Shown: positions 1-6,416, numbered from the stretch's first letter. The stretch: 8,087 bases of DNA from an uncultured Spirochaetota bacterium (GCA_937864375.1 CALMJO010000375.1:1-8087), one strand, 5' to 3'. The notes: generated by a model from the sequence alone, not told the origin. Program-made: numbers and translations.

Positions 1-46
1 AGATCTAGTACGGTCTCGTGGGCTCGGAGATGTGTATAAGAGACAG
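1..46 (+). other. Nextera sequencing adapter (not biological)
   Basis: This is library adapter, not genome. Positions 1-4 are the end of the P7 flow-cell sequence, 5-12 (CTAGTACG) match an i7 index as I remember it for N702, 13-27 are the Nextera read-2 adapter GTCTCGTGGGCTCGG, and 28-46 are the 19-bp Tn5 mosaic end AGATGTGTATAAGAGACAG. The identical sequence appears in reverse complement at the other end of the window. It should be trimmed before any annotation. Native sequence starts at about 47. Confidence 0.97.
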
Positions 47-58
47 CATAAATATAGC

Positions 59-87
59 TTTACAATTTTCTTCAAATTTATTATATT
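59..87 (+). promoter_or_regulatory. Candidate sigma70 promoter of hipBA
   Basis: A TTTACA -35 box at 59-64 is followed by a 17-base spacer and a TATATT -10 box at 82-87, each five of six bases from consensus. It points into hipB, whose start lies about 50 bases downstream. The region is very AT-rich, so chance matches are easy, but the spacing is ideal and no other promoter is as good. It begins only 12 bases inside the adapter junction. Confidence 0.5.
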
Positions 88-109
88 ATAGTCATATATA
101 TATTGCTAT
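88..109 (+). promoter_or_regulatory. Imperfect palindrome, candidate HipB operator
   Basis: A 22-bp imperfect palindrome has outer arms ATAG (88-91) and CTAT (106-109) around an alternating AT core, with 18 of 22 positions symmetric. It sits directly after the candidate -10 box, where a bound repressor would block transcription start. HipB proteins are known to autorepress by binding palindromes upstream of hipBA. The AT core makes symmetry likely by chance, so this is only suggestive. Confidence 0.33.
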
Positions 110-139
110 TACTTTAAATCTATTATTAGAGTTATAATT

Positions 140-526
140 ATGGTTATTAAAGAAAATACTTATAATAATTCAAAGAAGAAATTATTCTCATCCAGGACAA
201 CGGAGGAATGGGAACACTATTTAGGGGAACAGATACGTACCATACGCATTCGCAACGATCTGGAGCAAATTGAATTAGCTAAAAGAGCAGACATAAGTCT
301 TGGTGCATTGCGCAATCTTGAAAATGGAAACGGATCAGCACTTAAGACAATCATCAAAACGTTAATGGCATTAAATAAAACAGACTGGCTGGAAACTCTA
401 GCTCCGCAAATTACCGTAAGTCCAATTCAGATGCTTCAATACCAGCAAAAACAAAAATCACGCGAGCGGGTATTCCGTCATCGTCAAACAAGGAAAACAA
501 GAACGCAAAAAAAATCAAATGTATAA
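140..526 (+). CDS. hipB: HipB-like antitoxin, XRE-family DNA-binding repressor
   Basis: Predicted antitoxin and autorepressor of a HipBA toxin-antitoxin pair, 128 residues. Residues 29-82 form a Cro/C1-type helix-turn-helix: LGEQIRTIR opens helix 1, QIELAKRADIS gives helix 2 and the turn, GALRNLENGNG is the recognition helix, and LKTIIKTLMALNKTDWLETL closes the domain. Residues 102-128 form a strongly basic tail (many Arg, Lys and Gln), longer than in E. coli HipB (88 residues), which may contact DNA or HipA. The ATG at 140 has only a weak AGAG-like ribosome site. The gene overlaps the next by 8 bases (ATGTATAA), which predicts translational coupling and is typical of toxin-antitoxin operons. 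It is AT-rich, unlike the genes after 2019. Family call is firm; actual antitoxin activity is inferred from the neighbour. Confidence 0.88.
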   Translation: MVIKENTYNNSKKKLFSSRTTEEWEHYLGEQIRTIRIRNDLEQIELAKRADISLGALRNLENGNGSALKTIIKTLMALNKTDWLETLAPQITVSPIQMLQYQQKQKSRERVFRHRQTRKTRTQKKSNV

Positions 527-1796
527 ACCGGTTGATGTTATATCAGTATCCATATGGGGCGAGGCCGTTGGAGCGGTAAGCCTGGATCCTGCATCGGGAT
601 ACTATGTTTTTGAATATAATCGCGCATGGCAAAAACGCTCTATCGAATTAGCGCCGTTTACCATGCCTGTGAATCAATCACAATTTGTTTTTCCATCATT
701 GTCCCAGATTACCTACCGTCGACTTCCCGCCATGCTGGCTGACGCGTTGCCGGATAATTTTGGAAACGCGCTGATTGACGCGTATTTAGCGAAGGAAGGG
801 ATTCCTAAAAATGCCATTACTGAGCTCGATCGCCTCGCCTATATGGGTACAAGAGGCATGGGAGCTCTTGAATTCAAGCCCGAGAGAGGTCCTAAAGCAA
901 AAACACCGACAGCTATTGAAATTTCGGAACTGGTAATCAGTGCCCGACAGGCATTATCAGGAAATTTTGCTACCGATAAACAATCACAAGCGGCATTGAT
1001 GAACCTTATCCGGGTTGGAACATCCGCTGGAGGTGCCCGAGCAAAAGCGATTATAGCATGGAATCCAATAACTGAAGACATATGTTCAGGCCAGCTGGAA
1101 GCGCCTCCTGGATTTGAATACTGGTTACTTAAATTCGATGGGATTGGATCGGATTTGGAACTTGGCCCGGGAAACCATTATGGCCGTGTCGAATACGCCT
1201 ATTATCTCATGGCATTGGCCGCGGGCATTACTATGGGTGAGTCCAGACTCTTCAAGGAAAATCGGCGTGCTCATTTTATGACATGCCGATTTGATCGTGC
1301 AAACGGTAAAAAAATTCACATTCAAACCCTGTGTGCGATATCTCATCTTGATTTCAATCAACGAGCAACACATGATTATAGTCAATTTTTTGAGACAATA
1401 AGAAGCCTTCACCTTCCCGAGGAGGATCTCGTAGAGGGATTCAGACGCATGGTCTTCAATGTTGTTGCGGCTAACTGTGACGATCACACAAAGAATCTTT
1501 CTTTCATGATGTTTCCTGACGGTGAATGGCGTCTATCTCCAGCATACGATGTGACTTTCGCATATAATCCACTGGGACGATGGACTCATCAGCATTTAAT
1601 GTCGGTGAATGGAAAATTCAATAACATCGATATTGATGATATCATGCTTGCAGGCGAACGATATGGCATCCCGATGAAAAAAGACGTATTTAAAAAAGTG
1701 AGGGATGCCGTTAAACGTTGGCCGGAGTTCGCGAACGAAGCTGGTTTAAATAAAGCGGAAATCAAGAGAATTCAAAGCAACTTTTTAATCAAATAG
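519..1796 (+). CDS. hipA: HipA-like serine/threonine kinase toxin
   Basis: Type II toxin kinase, 425 residues (E. coli HipA has 440, so full length). E. coli HipA phosphorylates glutamyl-tRNA synthetase, blocking charging and inducing growth arrest; this homologue's target is unknown. Residues 5-105 match the HipA N-terminal domain, and about 160-400 the kinase domain. The regulatory loop GTSAGGARAK has Ser169 where E. coli Ser150 is autophosphorylated. The motif NCDDHTKN (319-326) supplies catalytic Asp321 and Asn326, and SPAYDV supplies metal-binding Asp344. The Asp-to-Asp distance of 23 residues equals that between E. coli Asp309 and Asp332, so the kinase should be active. It starts inside hipB with no clear ribosome site of its own, implying coupled translation. 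Its base composition is far lower in GC than the downstream genes, a sign of recent transfer or of a joined contig. Confidence 0.93.
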   Translation: MYKPVDVISVSIWGEAVGAVSLDPASGYYVFEYNRAWQKRSIELAPFTMPVNQSQFVFPSLSQITYRRLPAMLADALPDNFGNALIDAYLAKEGIPKNAITELDRLAYMGTRGMGALEFKPERGPKAKTPTAIEISELVISARQALSGNFATDKQSQAALMNLIRVGTSAGGARAKAIIAWNPITEDICSGQLEAPPGFEYWLLKFDGIGSDLELGPGNHYGRVEYAYYLMALAAGITMGESRLFKENRRAHFMTCRFDRANGKKIHIQTLCAISHLDFNQRATHDYSQFFETIRSLHLPEEDLVEGFRRMVFNVVAANCDDHTKNLSFMMFPDGEWRLSPAYDVTFAYNPLGRWTHQHLMSVNGKFNNIDIDDIMLAGERYGIPMKKDVFKKVRDAVKRWPEFANEAGLNKAEIKRIQSNFLIK

Positions 1797-1804
1797 TCTA
1801 TTCT

Positions 1805-1863
1805 ACTTGCCATGCTTTTTTTGAAAAAATCTTATAAACCATTGCAGTGCATGGCTTGCAAGT
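1805..1863. repeat. Bulged inverted repeat after hipA
   Basis: ACTTGCCATGC (1805-1815) can pair with GCATGG (1849-1854) plus CAAGT (1859-1863), leaving a 4-base bulge CTTG on the right arm. The loop holds a second small inversion, seven T then G then six A (1816-1829). It lies just after the hipA stop and may be a 3' end structure or the edge of the transferred block. It lacks a T-tract after the stem, so it is not called a terminator. Confidence 0.4.
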
Positions 1864-1946
1864 CAAAAGGTTCGATTTACCGGGGTCCCATCCCTCGAAA
1901 ATCCTCGCGCGCTTTTCTCACGGGAATTCGCGACACAGATTTAGTA

Positions 1947-1976
1947 TTGACAGACGGCCCCGCGTAAGGATACACC
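1947..1976 (+). promoter_or_regulatory. Candidate promoter of the 490-residue membrane protein
   Basis: A perfect TTGACA at 1947-1952 is followed after 18 bases by TACACC (1971-1976), a poor -10 match. An alternative reading is GATACA at 1969-1974 with a 16-base spacer. The -35 is convincing and the -10 is not, so either the promoter is weak or it needs an activator. It lies about 45 bases upstream of the start codon at 2019 and overlaps the inverted repeat at 1963-1981. Confidence 0.42.
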
Positions 1977-1981
1977 TTACG
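1963..1981. promoter_or_regulatory. Perfect 7-bp inverted repeat, operator or 5' hairpin
   Basis: CGTAAGG (1963-1969), a 5-base centre ATACA, and CCTTACG (1975-1981) form a perfect dyad of 19 bases. It covers the place where the -10 box of the candidate promoter would be, so it could be a repressor or activator site. If transcription starts upstream of it, it could also fold as a small hairpin in the leader RNA. No regulator gene for it is identifiable in the window. Confidence 0.5.
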
Positions 1982-2018
1982 AACTGCGCCCCATAATCCC
2001 ATTAAGAACGGTGCATCC

Positions 2019-3491
2019 ATGCAAGAACGTAACGACACCCCGCAGGCCGCGCGCGCGGAAGGATCAGCCCGCGGGAAGCGAATCCTGTTTTCCGCGGTGA
2101 ACATCGCGGCGCTCGCCGTCATTCCCCTGCTCCTGCTGGCGACCGTGCTGCATTTCCTCCTCACCTCGGCCGATTTCTACACGGGGATCATCCGTCATTC
2201 GGGATTTCTCTCCGCCTACATCGAGTCGCGAAACTGGGAGACGAACCGGAAGATCCAGGACGAGGTCGACCGGACGGTGAAGCTCCGCGAGTTCAACGCG
2301 GAATTCGAGCGCATACGCGAGGCGCACGCTGCGGCCAGGCAGGGCTTTGACGACCTCAACCGCACCCGGGAATACGACTACGCGAAGAAGCGCCGCAAGG
2401 AGCTCGCCGGCATGTCGTGGGACGACGTGAAGGACATGTACCAGTCGAAAGACGGGTTCGAGTCTTTCAGGAAGGCGGAAACGGCGAAGCTGGACTCGCT
2501 CGTCGGGGAGATCGAAAAGCACCGCAAGGAGAACAGGAAGGAGCTCAAGAGGCTCGAGGCCTCGATGGACGACGCACAGGACAAGCTTGACGACGCGAAA
2601 TCGGCCCTCGAGGACAAGAAGGCCCAGGCGCAGAAGATCGCGGACAGGCACAGGAGCGGCATGGGCGCGAAAATCTTCGCCGACTTCGAGCTCCTGGAGC
2701 CGCGCCTCACGCGCCTGCTGAACGACCGCCTGGTGGACGGCGCGCTGCGCTCGGCGATTGCGGCGTGCATCGGGTTCCTCGCCTCCTACGAAACGCAGCG
2801 CGCCGCCGGCAGGGTGTTCGAGCGCGGCGACCGGTCCGCGGTGAGGCTTCCCGACCTCATGGTGAGCCTGTGGGTGGACGACGATTCGATGGGCGCGACC
2901 CGGAAGCGGCACCTCCTGTCCGACGTGTTCGTGGACGAGATCTCCCGGTCCAACTTGGTCCAGAACGGCGGCCTCTACGCGACCATGTTCAGGTTTTTCG
3001 ACACGAGCCTGGGGGAATCGATCGGGAGGAGCATGCTGGGGAAATACGGGGCTTCTCTCCAGAACGGCGTGCTCTCGATGCGCGGCATCACGCTCGAGGG
3101 CGGCGAGGCGGAAACGGTGCGCGCGGCCATGATCGCGCTCACGTATGGAAAGTTCCTGCCATACCTGCTCGCAGCGGCCGCCGCCCTCTATGCATGCGTC
3201 CTGTTTTTTTCCGCGCGCGGCGCCACCGTGAAACGTGCCGCGCTCAGGCGGCTCTGCATCTACCCGGCGGCCCTGGTCATGACCGCCGGCGCGGCGCTCA
3301 TCCTGTACGCGTGGGTGCCGTACGGGTTCATCATGCCGTCCCCGGCTGACGTGCTGCTCGCAAGGCTTGGCGAATCGTCGGCTCGCGCGGCCTCACTCTA
3401 CCTCTGCCTCCCGGTGATGGGCGCCTTTGGCCTGTTGTTCGCGTGCGGTTTGGCGCTGCGCGCGTTCGAAAGGAGGGCGCGGCGTCCCTGA
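2019..3491 (+). CDS. Unrecognised membrane protein with long coiled coil
   Basis: I do not recognise a family in this 490-residue protein. A membrane helix at about 28-50 is followed by an extensive soluble part (51-377), then three membrane helices at about 378-397, 412-435 and 457-480, and an Arg-rich end (RAFERRARRP). Within the soluble part, residues 150-212 are rich in Lys, Glu, Asp and Arg with heptad-like spacing (for example EIEKHRKENRKELKRLEASM) and look like a long coiled coil. Residues 215-375 are more globular. The positive N-terminus (RGK before the first helix) suggests that it stays inside and the coiled-coil part lies in the periplasm. The ATG at 2019 is used because the first membrane helix follows it and a promoter-like site lies upstream; the ribosome site is weak. 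GC-rich codon use agrees with the downstream genes. It is flanked by unrelated genes and is probably transcribed alone. Confidence 0.85.
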   Translation: MQERNDTPQAARAEGSARGKRILFSAVNIAALAVIPLLLLATVLHFLLTSADFYTGIIRHSGFLSAYIESRNWETNRKIQDEVDRTVKLREFNAEFERIREAHAAARQGFDDLNRTREYDYAKKRRKELAGMSWDDVKDMYQSKDGFESFRKAETAKLDSLVGEIEKHRKENRKELKRLEASMDDAQDKLDDAKSALEDKKAQAQKIADRHRSGMGAKIFADFELLEPRLTRLLNDRLVDGALRSAIAACIGFLASYETQRAAGRVFERGDRSAVRLPDLMVSLWVDDDSMGATRKRHLLSDVFVDEISRSNLVQNGGLYATMFRFFDTSLGESIGRSMLGKYGASLQNGVLSMRGITLEGGEAETVRAAMIALTYGKFLPYLLAAAAALYACVLFFSARGATVKRAALRRLCIYPAALVMTAGAALILYAWVPYGFIMPSPADVLLARLGESSARAASLYLCLPVMGAFGLLFACGLALRAFERRARRP

Positions 3492-3562
3492 TCCATGGCC
3501 AGAAGACTCGCTTCGACTTTCACGCTAGTTTGATATCCACGGAAAAACAAAAGAAAAGATTA

Positions 3563-3659
3563 GCCGCGGATTTTCGCGGATTAACGCGGATCAACTCATT
3601 CCGGGAAAAGCATTATCGATCATTCACAAAATCCGTGCAAATCCGTGTAAATCAGTGGC
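3563..3659. repeat. Imperfect stem-loop of 10-bp tandem units
   Basis: Left arm 3563-3591 and right arm 3631-3659 are inverted copies, 22 of 29 bases identical, or 25 of 29 paired in RNA if G-U pairs count, around a 39-base loop. Each arm is built from 10-base units: CGCGGATTTT, CGCGGATTAA and CGCGGATCAA on the left, and AAAATCCGTG, CAAATCCGTG and TAAATCAGTG on the right. From memory, similar GGATTAACGCGGAT-like intergenic repeats recur in many bacterial genomes and often give rise to spurious short proteins. The function is unknown; it could be a non-autonomous mobile element or an RNA 3' structure between the upstream membrane gene and tcdA. Confidence 0.75.
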
Positions 3660-3761
3660 CGAATAACCCGCGCCATCTCCATGCGGCCGCCCGCAGGCGC
3701 GGGAAAATTTGTTGACACCCGGCGCCATGCTATCCTTGCTGATGACATTCTACGGGCCCCC

Positions 3762-4598
3762 ATGAGCGACCTTTATTCATCGATGATCCACCGCAGCGAG
3801 CTGGTCCTAGGCCCCGCGGCGATGGAGCGCATTTCCCGCGCGCGCGCGGCGGTCTTTGGCGTGGGGGGAGTGGGAAGCTGGTGCGCGGAGGCGCTGGTGC
3901 GGACGGGGCTTCGCGACCTTACCGTCGTCGACTCCGACATCGTGTGCCCCACGAACCTGAACCGCCAGGCGCAGGCGACCGCCCGCAACCTGGGGAAATC
4001 CAAGGTGGAGGAGATGCGGGATCGCCTCCTCGCGATCAACCCGGATGCGCTGATCACGGCGCGCCATGTCCCGTTCGACGAAACCACGTGCGGTGATTTT
4101 GGCCTTGAAGGCTTCGACTACGTCATCGACGCCATCGACAGCATTAAAAACAAGGTACTCCTGCTGGAGCGCTGCGTCGCCGCGGGCGTGACCGTCTACT
4201 CCTCCATGGGCGCGGGCGCGCGCAGCGACCCATCGAAAATAAAAACGGGCCTCATAAGCGACACCTCGGGATGTCCCCTCGCGCGGCGGGTGAGGCGGCT
4301 CCTGCGACAGGGCGGCGTCGCCACCGACATCATGTGCGTATGGAGCGACGAGCACCCGGTGGCCCCGGCCGTGGAGACGCTCTGCGGAACGGGCGCGTGC
4401 GTGTGCGTGCACGACCGGACGAGCTTCTGCGACGAAAACGCCGCCGGGGCCGTGGACTGGTGCGGCATGAAGAAGCAGGTGAACGGCGCGCTGGTCCACA
4501 TTACCGCCATATTCGGATTTATGCTCGCGGGCCTTATAGTGTCCGATATCGCGGCAAGGACCGCCTCCCCGGGGGATTCCCTTACCGAATCGCAGTAG
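3762..4598 (+). CDS. tcdA: tRNA threonylcarbamoyladenosine dehydratase (TcdA/CsdL)
   Basis: ThiF/MoeB/E1-like enzyme that uses ATP to dehydrate N6-threonylcarbamoyladenosine at position 37 of ANN-decoding tRNAs to the cyclic form ct6A; 278 residues (E. coli TcdA 268). The nucleotide-binding loop is FGVGGVGSW (32-40), followed by AEALVRTGL, the acidic pair in VVDSDIV (55-61), and TNLNRQ with Arg68. Lys81 in LGKSKVE and the DAIDS motif (123-127) complete the adenylation site. The region SGCPLARRVRRLLRQGG and the later IMCVWSDEHP are typical of non-proteobacterial TcdA forms. The start at 3762 gives the usual N-terminal length; an in-frame ATG at 3681 would add 27 low-similarity residues and lies upstream of a TTGACA (3712-3717). 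No sulfur-transfer partner (CsdA/CsdE) is in the window. A single-gene transcript is likely. Confidence 0.93.
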   Translation: MSDLYSSMIHRSELVLGPAAMERISRARAAVFGVGGVGSWCAEALVRTGLRDLTVVDSDIVCPTNLNRQAQATARNLGKSKVEEMRDRLLAINPDALITARHVPFDETTCGDFGLEGFDYVIDAIDSIKNKVLLLERCVAAGVTVYSSMGAGARSDPSKIKTGLISDTSGCPLARRVRRLLRQGGVATDIMCVWSDEHPVAPAVETLCGTGACVCVHDRTSFCDENAAGAVDWCGMKKQVNGALVHITAIFGFMLAGLIVSDIAARTASPGDSLTESQ

Positions 4599-4642
4599 GC
4601 GCCCCTTCCCCGCGCGCCGGATTACGCCGCCCTCGCCCGCAC

Positions 4643-4674
4643 GGGACTGGAACGGTCCCAATCTGAAATATTTT
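4643..4674 (+). terminator. Weak candidate terminator after tcdA
   Basis: GGGAC (4643-4647) pairs with GTCCC (4655-4659), extended by one T-G pair, around a short loop. The following bases are only moderately T-rich, ending in TATTTT (4669-4674) about ten bases after the stem. The stem is short and the T-run distant, so efficiency is doubtful. It is the only structure of this kind between tcdA and motA. Confidence 0.28.
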
Positions 4675-4716
4675 GCATGGTTTTATCCGCCAACAGGACG
4701 ATATTAATAAGGAAGC

Positions 4717-4729
4717 GCACATGATGTGC
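4717..4729. promoter_or_regulatory. 13-bp perfect palindrome upstream of motA
   Basis: GCACAT (4717-4722) and ATGTGC (4724-4729) are perfect inverted arms around a single central G. It lies 50 bases before the motA start in the 181-base gap after tcdA. I found no convincing sigma70 or sigma28 promoter in this gap: the best sigma28-like core, GACGATAT at 4697-4704, lacks a matching upstream TAAA box. The palindrome could be a regulator site or simply part of the small ORF that overlaps it. Confidence 0.35.
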
Positions 4730-4747
4730 CCAGACTATGAACAATAA
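4721..4747 (+). CDS. Possible 8-codon leader ORF before motA
   Basis: ATG at 4721 opens a reading frame MMCPDYEQ ending in TAA at 4745-4747. A good Shine-Dalgarno run, AAGGAAG (4709-4715), sits 5 bases upstream, better than the ribosome site of motA itself. It ends 32 bases before the motA start. It could be a translated leader, or the purine run could be chance. There are no codon repeats that would point to classical attenuation. Confidence 0.22.
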   Translation: MMCPDYEQ

Positions 4748-4779
4748 CGCTAATAATGTTTAGTTATTAAGGGTATGGT

Positions 4780-5577
4780 ATGAAAAAGGGCGGCGGTCCA
4801 GACAGTTCAACCTTAATTGGCCTTGGCGTAGGCTTTGGCGGAATTTTGGGCGGATTCATCCTCGAAGGCGGTTCCCCGGCCGGCCTGGTTGGTTTCAGCG
4901 CTCTTATTATCATCGTCACCGGTACCCTGGGCGCACTGCTCGTCTCATTCGGAATCAAGGAGGTGATGAGCATCATCCCGCTGTTCAAGGACGCGATGGT
5001 CTTCTCGAAAGGCCCCACCAAGGAGACCGTTGTGGAGCTCGTTTCCTTCGCCGAAAAGGCCCGCCGCGAGGGACTGCTCGCCCTTGAAGACGATATAGAG
5101 CACCTCACCGACCCGTTTTTACAGAAAGGAATTCGCATGGTGGTTGACGGCGTGGACCCGGACATCGTGCGGAACACCCTTGAGAACGACCTCTACCTCT
5201 TCGAGCAGCGCCGCAAGGAAGAGGCCGCGGTCTTTGAAATCGCCGGCGGATATTCGCCCACCATGGGTATCATCGGAACGGTTATGGGACTCGTGCTCGT
5301 ACTCTCCAACCTGGGGGGCGACGCCAGGGCGCTGGGACATTCGATCGCCGTCGCCTTTATCGCCACGCTGTACGGTATCGGTCTCGCGAACCTCTTCTGG
5401 CTCCCTATCGCCAACAAGCTCAAGCTCAAGATGAAGAAGGACGTCCTTGAAATGGAATGCATCATGACCGGCCTCCAGGCCCTGCAGTCGGGCGACAACC
5501 CGGCCCTCATCAAGGACCGCCTGGTATCTTATCTTGAAGAAGGAACAAAGTTTGATGAAGTCGAGACCCCGCAATGA
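4780..5577 (+). CDS. motA: Flagellar motor stator protein MotA
   Basis: Inner-membrane stator subunit that, with MotB, conducts ions to drive flagellar rotation; 265 residues, normal for the family. Four membrane segments are visible at about 12-28, 36-58, 152-177 and 186-208. The first pair carries the MotA signature with glycine-rich GGILGGF and GTLGALLVSF. The cytoplasmic loop has ARREGLLALEDDI, in which Arg95 and Glu103 keep the eight-residue spacing of the E. coli torque residues Arg90 and Glu98. SPTMGIIGTVMGL contains Pro160, and FWLPIANK contains Pro209; their 49-residue spacing equals that of E. coli Pro173 and Pro222. The ATG at 4780 follows AAGGG (4769-4773). Tandem TGATGA stops end the gene, and motB begins 49 bases later, so the two are surely cotranscribed. 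Whether the ion is H+ or Na+ cannot be decided safely here. Confidence 0.97.
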   Translation: MKKGGGPDSSTLIGLGVGFGGILGGFILEGGSPAGLVGFSALIIIVTGTLGALLVSFGIKEVMSIIPLFKDAMVFSKGPTKETVVELVSFAEKARREGLLALEDDIEHLTDPFLQKGIRMVVDGVDPDIVRNTLENDLYLFEQRRKEEAAVFEIAGGYSPTMGIIGTVMGLVLVLSNLGGDARALGHSIAVAFIATLYGIGLANLFWLPIANKLKLKMKKDVLEMECIMTGLQALQSGDNPALIKDRLVSYLEEGTKFDEVETPQ

Positions 5578-5626
5578 TGACCGGGGACCCGTTGGCGCCC
5601 CGCGAACATACCAAGTGAGATAGGGC

Positions 5627-6370
5627 ATGGCAAAAAGGAAGAAAGAAGAAGGTCACGAAAACGCGGAACGGTGGCTGCTCACCTATGCCGACATGATCAC
5701 GCTCCTGATGCTGTTCTTCATCGTGCTCTATTCCATGAGCAACGTCGACAGCGAGAAATACAAAAAGCTCTCCCAGGCCCTGCAGACCGTCTTCCAGGGC
5801 GGCAACATAGGCATTTTTGACGAGGGAGTCGTCCCCGGCCAGGGCGGCATACTCTCCGGCGGCCGCGGCATCCTCGACAACGCCGGCCAGCTCCCCTCGG
5901 AAAAGGGCAAGGCGCAGAAGAAGAAGATCAACCTGAGCAAGGTGCGGGCGATGCTCAAGCAGGACGTCAACACGGGCAGGGTGACGGTCACCTCCAGCGA
6001 AATCGGCATCGTGGTGACGCTCGCCGCCGACTCCTACTTCGACGAGGGATCGGCCGAGATACTTCCGGCCGCGCGGACCTCGCTCGAGAAGATCGCGAAC
6101 CTTTTACAGGGCTTCGACAACAGCCTGCGCGTAGAGGGCCACACGGACGACCACCCCTTCAGGAACCTGCGCGGCGACTTCCAGTCCAACTGGGAGCTCG
6201 CCGCGGCGCGCTCGCTCAAGGTGCTGGGATACCTGGAGGCCTCCGGCATAAAGAAGGACCGCCTGTCGGCCGTGGCGTTCGGCAGCAGCAGGCCCAAGGT
6301 GCCCAACGAGACCCCGGAGGACCGCGCCTCGAACCGCAGGGTCGAAATCGTCATCGTGGACAAGGAATAG
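5627..6370 (+). CDS. motB: Flagellar motor stator protein MotB
   Basis: Stator partner of MotA, 247 residues. A charged cytoplasmic N-terminus (MAKRKKEEGHENAERW) leads to one membrane helix at 17-38. The helix contains Asp22 in LTYADMITLLMLFF, equivalent to the ion-carrying Asp32 of E. coli MotB. Residues 41-56 would be the plug helix that keeps unassembled channels closed. A glycine-rich linker (57-90) leads to the OmpA-type peptidoglycan-binding domain at about 120-245, with VEGHTDDHP (169-177), SNWELAAARS (187-196) and RASNRRVEI (233-241). The domain anchors the stator to the cell wall. The start at 5627 is the only ATG that leaves the family N-terminus intact; its ribosome site is weak (AAGTGAGA at 5613-5620). 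A strong terminator follows immediately. Confidence 0.97.
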   Translation: MAKRKKEEGHENAERWLLTYADMITLLMLFFIVLYSMSNVDSEKYKKLSQALQTVFQGGNIGIFDEGVVPGQGGILSGGRGILDNAGQLPSEKGKAQKKKINLSKVRAMLKQDVNTGRVTVTSSEIGIVVTLAADSYFDEGSAEILPAARTSLEKIANLLQGFDNSLRVEGHTDDHPFRNLRGDFQSNWELAAARSLKVLGYLEASGIKKDRLSAVAFGSSRPKVPNETPEDRASNRRVEIVIVDKE

Positions 6371-6414
6371 CGGGGGGCGCCGGGTCCCGGACGCCCTCCC
6401 CCGCAATTATTTTT
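6370..6414 (+). terminator. Intrinsic terminator of motAB
   Basis: The GC stem starts at the last base of the motB stop codon: GCGGGGG (6370-6376) pairs with CCCCCGC (6398-6404), with one further G-T pair. An inner palindrome CCGGG T CCCGG (6380-6390) extends the hairpin. AATTATTTTT follows (6405-6414). A strong GC hairpin followed by a T-run is the textbook layout and closes the motAB transcript before the next gene. Confidence 0.8.
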
Positions 6415-6416
6415 CC

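Noticed and set aside
1861..1900. GGTTCGATTT as the 3' end of a tRNA or attachment site
   Set aside because: The flanks do not form a T-arm stem and no cloverleaf, CCA end or integrase is present.
2064..2912. 282-codon minus-strand open frame inside the membrane protein gene
   Set aside because: It is a GC-rich shadow frame of low-complexity Arg, Leu and Val with no domain or ribosome site; the plus-strand frame has membrane and coiled-coil structure.
3443..3715. Open frame of 90 codons across the intergenic repeat
   Set aside because: It begins inside the end of the membrane protein gene and its body is only a translation of the 10-bp repeat units (ADFRGLTRIN, KSVQIRVNQW); no ribosome site and no domain.
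3712..3736. TTGACA with TATCCT as a tcdA promoter
   Set aside because: The spacer is only 13 bases, too short for sigma70, and no other -10 box fits at 16-18 bases. A promoter near here is likely but not placed.
3681..3761. Upstream ATG extension of tcdA
   Set aside because: The 27 extra residues do not resemble TcdA N-termini, and the TTGACA at 3712-3717 lies inside the extension.
4670..4710. Sigma28 flagellar promoter before motA
   Set aside because: GACGATAT resembles the GCCGATAA box, but no TAAA element lies at the required distance upstream.
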